A stretch of DNA of 64,000 nucleotides, from NCBI RefSeq assembly GCF_000721705.1, contig NZ_JOJL01000007.1, positions 124,001 through 188,000 on the forward strand. The letters run 5' to 3'. Positions 60,677 through 64,000 of the stretch are shown here, piece by piece; the first letter of the stretch is position 1; each line of letters begins with the position of its first letter. The translations under genes and the position numbers were made by a program. This DNA is from Actinoplanes subtropicus. Its GTDB lineage: Bacteria > Actinomycetota > Actinomycetes > Mycobacteriales > Micromonosporaceae. The notes beneath the pieces were generated by a model. That model searched no databases. It worked only from the letters and a program-made list of their open reading frames with translations, and had not been told where the DNA came from.

Positions 60677-60722
60677 CAGCGGCTCACTGCAGCGGCTCAC
60701 TGCAGCGGCTCACTGCAGCGGC
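60677..60722. repeat. 13-bp tandem repeat overlapping the DUF952 stop codon
   Basis: CAGCGGCTCACTG is repeated three times exactly from 60677, plus a partial fourth unit. Each unit holds TCA, a TGA stop on the minus strand. As 13 is not a multiple of 3, the array places a TGA in all three minus-strand frames. The DUF952 stop (60710-60712) is the first of these. Confidence 0.85.
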
Positions 60723-61048
60723 GAGAACGAACCGTCCGCGTCGGGTGGGTAATCCCGGACCGCGACGACCGCCGCCGTGGGCAGCGCCGAGTACAGGTGC
60801 GGGAAGAGCGGGACCTCCGGGTGCGGCGGCACGCCCTCCTCCCAGACCACGGGACTGGGCAGCCGATCCTCGGCGATCTCCAGCAGGACCAGATCGGCGC
60901 GGCCCCGGAAGATGGCCGTGGCCGGCAGGTGCACCCACTCCTCGGTCGAGCAGTGGATGAAGCCGTCGGTGGCCAGCGTGTCACCCTCGTAGACGCCGGC
61001 GGCCAGCGCCTTCTCCCACGCGTCACGCGGGCAGATATGCAAAATCAT
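60710..61048 (-). CDS. DUF952 family protein
   Basis: A 112-residue small protein. The DUF952 opening ILHICPRDAWEKALAAGVYE, TDGFIHCSTEEWVHLPA, LVLLEIAEDRLPSPVVWEEG and FPHLYSALPTAAVVAVRDYP are all recognisable. The conserved GFIHCS is the hallmark. The fold resembles an ADP-ribosyltransferase-like barrel, but activity is unknown. The ATG overlaps the recG stop (ATGA). The stop lies in a 13-bp repeat array, so the last residues (SFSPLQ) are repeat-encoded. Confidence 0.9.
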   Translation of the reverse strand: MILHICPRDAWEKALAAGVYEGDTLATDGFIHCSTEEWVHLPATAIFRGRADLVLLEIAEDRLPSPVVWEEGVPPHPEVPLFPHLYSALPTAAVVAVRDYPPDADGSFSPLQ

Positions 61049-63237
61049 CCCTTCTCCAAGTACTCGGCGCGCTCCTCGTCGACCAGCGCCGCCACCGAGG
61101 CGGCCAGCGCCGGGTGGTCGGTCAGGTCGGGGTCGCCGGCGATCAGGTCGGCGGCCTCGGTGCGGGCATCGGTGATCAGTTTCGCGTCGTGCAGCAGGGA
61201 GAGCAGCCGCAGGTGCGAGTGGCGGCCGGACTGCGAGGCGCCCAGCACGTCGCCCTCGCGGCGCTGCTCGAGGTCGATCTCGGAGAGCCGGAAGCCGTCG
61301 GTGGTGGAGGCGACCGCGTCCAGCCGCTCCCGGGCCGCGGTGCCCTCCACCGACTCGGTTACCAGCAGGCAGATGCCGGCCGCGGAGCCGCGGCCGACCC
61401 GGCCACGCAGCTGGTGCAGCTGGGAGACGCCGAACCGGTCGGCATCCATGATGATCATGACGGTGGCATTCGGCACGTCGACGCCCACCTCGATCACCGT
61501 GGTGGCGACCAGCACATCCAGGTCGCCGCCGGCGAAGGCGCGCATCACCGCGTCCTTCTCGTCGGCCGGGAGCTTGCCGTGCAGCACGCCGATACGCAGG
61601 CCGTTCAGCGGGCCCTCGGCGAGCAGCGGCGCCACCTCGGTCACGGCCAGAGGAGGGCGCCGGGCCGGTTCGTTGTCGCCGGGCGGCTCCTCGTCTTCGT
61701 CGGCGCCGCCGGTACCGATCCGGGGGCACACCACGTACGCCTGGTGGCCGGCCTTCACCTCCTCGCGCAGCCGCTGCCAGGCTCGGTCGAGGAAGGCCGG
61801 CCGCTCCGGCGGGACCACATGCGAGGCGATCGGCGAGCGGCCGCGCGGCAGCTGGGACAGGGTGGACACCTCGAGGTCGCCGTAGACCGTCATGGCGACC
61901 GTGCGCGGGATCGGCGTCGCGGTCATCACCAGCACGTGCGGCGGCCGGGCCGCCTTGGCGCGCAACGCGTCGCGCTGCTCGACCCCGAACCGGTGCTGCT
62001 CGTCCACCACCACCAGCCCGAGGTCCCGGAAGTCGACCCCCTCGTACAGCAGGGCGTGCGTGCCGACCACGATGCCGGCCGTCCCGTCGGCCACCTTGGC
62101 CAGTGCGGCCCGGCGGGCGGCGGCGCCGAGCGAGCCGGTGACCAGGGTGAGCTGGGTGCCGCCGGGATCGCCGTCGATCTCGCCGGCCCGGCCGAGCGCG
62201 CCCAGCTGCTCGCTTATCCCGCGGTAGTGCTGCGTCGCGAGCACCTCGGTCGGCGCGAGCAGGGCCGCCTGGCCGCCGGCGTCGACCACCTGGAGCATGG
62301 CGCGCACCGAGACCAGGGTCTTGCCCGAGCCCACCTCGCCCTGCAGGAGCCGGTGCATCGGGTGCGGGTGGGCCAGGTCGGCGGCGATCTCCTCGCCGAC
62401 CTGCCGCTGGCCGTCGGTCAACTCGTACGGCAGGGTCGCGTCGAATTTCGCCAGGATGCCGCCCTCGGCCCGGGGGCGCGCGGTGCCCGGCGCGGCGGCC
62501 GCCCGCGCCCGGCGCTGCACCAGGGTTAGCTGCACGGCGAAGGCCTCGTCCCATTTCAGCCGGTATTTCGCGGCGAACAGCGCCTCTTTCGAGCTGGGCC
62601 GGTGGATCTCGCGCAGCGCCGTGCCGATGCCGACCAGGTTGCGGTTGGCCCGCACCGCGGCCGGCAGCGGGTCGGCGGGCGGCTGGAACGTCTCCAGCAG
62701 GGTGCGGACGTGCTTGGCGATCACCCAGGTCGGCACCGCCTGCGCGGCCGGATAGACCGGGATCAGCGCGCCGGCGAACTCCTCGATCTCCTCGGCCGCT
62801 TCGTCCTGCGTGGCGTCGGCGGAGAGCAATTGGTACGCCGGGCCGTTCAGCTGGCGCTTGCCGCGGAAGTCGGTGATCTTGCCGGCGAACAGGCCCCACC
62901 GGCCGCGGCGCAGCTCGCGCTCGCGCCAGGCCTGGTTGAAGAAGGTGCAGGTCAGCGTCGCCCCGGAGCCGTCCCCGATGGTGATCTCCAGCATATTGCC
63001 CTTGCGGGCGCGCATCGGCTTGACGCTCACCGACTGCACCTGGGCCAGCAGCGTGACCTGCTCGCCGATCTTCAGGTCGCGCATGTCGGTGTGCTCGCCG
63101 CGCTCGTCGTACCGCCGCGGGAAGTGGTAGATCAGGTCGCCGGCGGTGTGCAGCTCCAGGTGGGTGGCGAGGGCCTTCGCCGCACGCTCGCCGAGCACCG
63201 CGCGCAGCGGGGTGGTGGTCGTCGTCGGGTCGCTCAT
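61045..63237 (-). CDS. recG: ATP-dependent DNA helicase RecG
   Basis: A 730-residue branched-DNA helicase that rescues stalled forks. It has an N-terminal wedge/OB domain (about 50-170: LIYHFPRRYDERGEHTDMRD onward), then helicase motif I LLQGEVGSGKTLVSVRAML, Ia LAPTEVLATQHY, II LGLVVVDEQHRFGVEQRDAL (DEQH) and III MTATPIPRTVAMTVYGDL. Motifs IV-VI are ATTVIEVGVDVPNATVMIIM and QLRGRVGRGS. A Glu/Asp/Pro-rich insert sits near GTGGADEDEEPPGDN. The ATG at 63235-63237 overlaps the upstream gene's stop (ATGA). All helicase motifs are intact. Confidence 0.97.
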   Translation of the reverse strand: MSDPTTTTTPLRAVLGERAAKALATHLELHTAGDLIYHFPRRYDERGEHTDMRDLKIGEQVTLLAQVQSVSVKPMRARKGNMLEITIGDGSGATLTCTFFNQAWRERELRRGRWGLFAGKITDFRGKRQLNGPAYQLLSADATQDEAAEEIEEFAGALIPVYPAAQAVPTWVIAKHVRTLLETFQPPADPLPAAVRANRNLVGIGTALREIHRPSSKEALFAAKYRLKWDEAFAVQLTLVQRRARAAAAPGTARPRAEGGILAKFDATLPYELTDGQRQVGEEIAADLAHPHPMHRLLQGEVGSGKTLVSVRAMLQVVDAGGQAALLAPTEVLATQHYRGISEQLGALGRAGEIDGDPGGTQLTLVTGSLGAAARRAALAKVADGTAGIVVGTHALLYEGVDFRDLGLVVVDEQHRFGVEQRDALRAKAARPPHVLVMTATPIPRTVAMTVYGDLEVSTLSQLPRGRSPIASHVVPPERPAFLDRAWQRLREEVKAGHQAYVVCPRIGTGGADEDEEPPGDNEPARRPPLAVTEVAPLLAEGPLNGLRIGVLHGKLPADEKDAVMRAFAGGDLDVLVATTVIEVGVDVPNATVMIIMDADRFGVSQLHQLRGRVGRGSAAGICLLVTESVEGTAARERLDAVASTTDGFRLSEIDLEQRREGDVLGASQSGRHSHLRLLSLLHDAKLITDARTEAADLIAGDPDLTDHPALAASVAALVDEERAEYLEKG

Positions 63238-64000
63238 TCCACTCCAACCAGCAGGTGGTACCGGGGCTGCCCGCCGGCGTAGCAGGCCAGCTCGACGAAC
63301 GGCCAGGCCTGCGTGACGTGGCCGCGGAGCACCCCCTCCAGCGCGGGCGGGGCGTCGGCGCCGAGCACCAGGGTGGCCAGCTCGCCACCGCCGCCGAGCA
63401 TCCGGTCGAGCAGGCGCCGGCTCACGTCCTCCAGGTCGGCGCCGATCACGTGCACCTCGCCGTCGACCAGGCCGAGCAGGTCGCCGGCCCGGCACGGCCC
63501 GGCCACCGTGAGCGAGTCGCGCTGGGCGGTGCAGACCTCGCCGTACCGGCAGGCGCCGGCCGCCTCGGCCATCGCGATGACGTCGTCGGCGAACGGGCGC
63601 GCCGGGTCGCGGACGGCCAGCGCGGCCAGCGCCTGCACCGGCGAGCGGGTCGGCACCACGCTCACCCGCACCCCGGCCGCCTCGGCCTCGCGGGCCGCGC
63701 CGGTGGCCACGGCATGCGTATTCGCGTCGTTGGGCAGCAGGACGACGCAGCCGGCGCCGCTCGCGGTGATCGCCTCCAGCATCTCCCGGATCGACGGGTT
63801 GCGGCCGACGACGGTGGCGCCCTCGGCCTCGAAGAGCGCGGTGAGGCCGTCGCCGGCCGCCACCACGACCGCGGCCCGGCCCGGCGTCGGCGCGGGCGTC
63901 ACCTCGACCGCATGCGGGCCGCTGGGCTCGAGCGGGGTGACGCTTATCCGGTGCGGCCGGCCCGCGGCGACGCCCGCCTCGACGGCCGGCCCGATCTGGG
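63234..64000 (-). CDS. FakA/YloV-like DAK2-fusion protein, 3' part (runs off the right edge)
   Basis: Only the last 255 residues are inside the window; the frame stays open to base 64000. The C-terminal part shows VVVAAGDGLTALFEAEGATV, GCVVLLPNDANTHAVATGAA, RVSVVPTRSPVQALAALAVR and GLVDGEVHVIGADLEDVSRR, with the family's NDAN motif. This matches the DegV-like C-terminal half of YloV/FakA, the kinase that with FakB phosphorylates fatty acids. The DhaL kinase domain would lie beyond the edge. It directly precedes recG, the common bacterial gene order. Confidence 0.85.
   Translation of the reverse strand, partial: QIGPAVEAGVAAGRPHRISVTPLEPSGPHAVEVTPAPTPGRAAVVVAAGDGLTALFEAEGATVVGRNPSIREMLEAITASGAGCVVLLPNDANTHAVATGAAREAEAAGVRVSVVPTRSPVQALAALAVRDPARPFADDVIAMAEAAGACRYGEVCTAQRDSLTVAGPCRAGDLLGLVDGEVHVIGADLEDVSRRLLDRMLGGGGELATLVLGADAPPALEGVLRGHVTQAWPFVELACYAGGQPRYHLLVGVE

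Overview
The window is a GC-rich chromosomal segment of an actinomycete, most likely of the Micromonosporaceae (Actinoplanes-like). This placement is an inference. It rests on very high GC, frequent GTG starts and 4-base ATGA/GTGA gene overlaps. It also rests on actinobacterial versions of housekeeping genes: an amtB-glnB-glnD operon behind a GlnR-type box, FtsY with an N-terminal membrane anchor, and a SepIVA/DivIVA-like protein. No rRNA, tRNA, CRISPR array, prophage or transposase gene was seen.

Core genes form the frame. On the minus strand from the left edge are rimM, khpA, rpsP, a DUF402 gene and proS, then an amidohydrolase and two Uma2 genes, then ffh. From 33.4 to 46.5 kb lie glnD, glnB, amtB, a phosphotransferase, ftsY, a PhoD-like/DinB pair on the plus strand, a HAD phosphatase, smc and a 64-residue coiled-coil gene. 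From 51.4 to 57.6 kb lie mutM, a PIG-V-like mannosyltransferase, rnc, plsX, rpmF, a DUF177 gene, sepIVA-like, coaD and rsmD. The right end holds an LPXTG surface protein, an ECF sigma factor with its membrane partner, a DUF952 gene, recG and the 3' part of a FakA/YloV-like gene.

Two accessory glycan islands interrupt this frame. Island 1 (about 8.5-33.4 kb, between ffh and glnD) encodes a Stealth-type sugar phosphotransferase, a UDP-sugar dehydrogenase, GtrA, a GtrB-like transferase, a three-member family of polytopic membrane proteins, and an OafA-like acyltransferase with an SGNH domain. It also carries a duplicated set of four families: a coiled-coil protein, a twin-domain glycosyltransferase, a membrane-anchored methyltransferase-fold protein and a GT2-type transferase. 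Together they look like a pathway for an acylated, phosphate-linked cell-surface glycan. One copy of the twin-domain glycosyltransferase and one of the methyltransferase-fold protein have lost motifs expected for catalysis.

Island 2 (47.1-51.1 kb, between smc and mutM) is a compact Pel-like locus: a PelF-like GT4, a polytopic membrane protein and a spherulin-4-type glycoside hydrolase. The three are chained by 4-base overlaps, and an extra 30-codon ORF sits in the first junction.

The most unusual non-coding signal is structured repeat DNA filling gaps between convergent genes. A dispersed element of about 160 bp occurs at 11.6 and 51.3 kb, each time starting at the stop codon of a neighbouring gene, with a degenerate relative at 1.6 kb. 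A second element with perfect 25-bp inverted arms lies at 18.3-18.6 kb. A hairpin with an internal 16-bp tandem repeat lies at 51.1-51.2 kb. Short in-frame tandem repeats occur inside two genes of the Pel-like locus.
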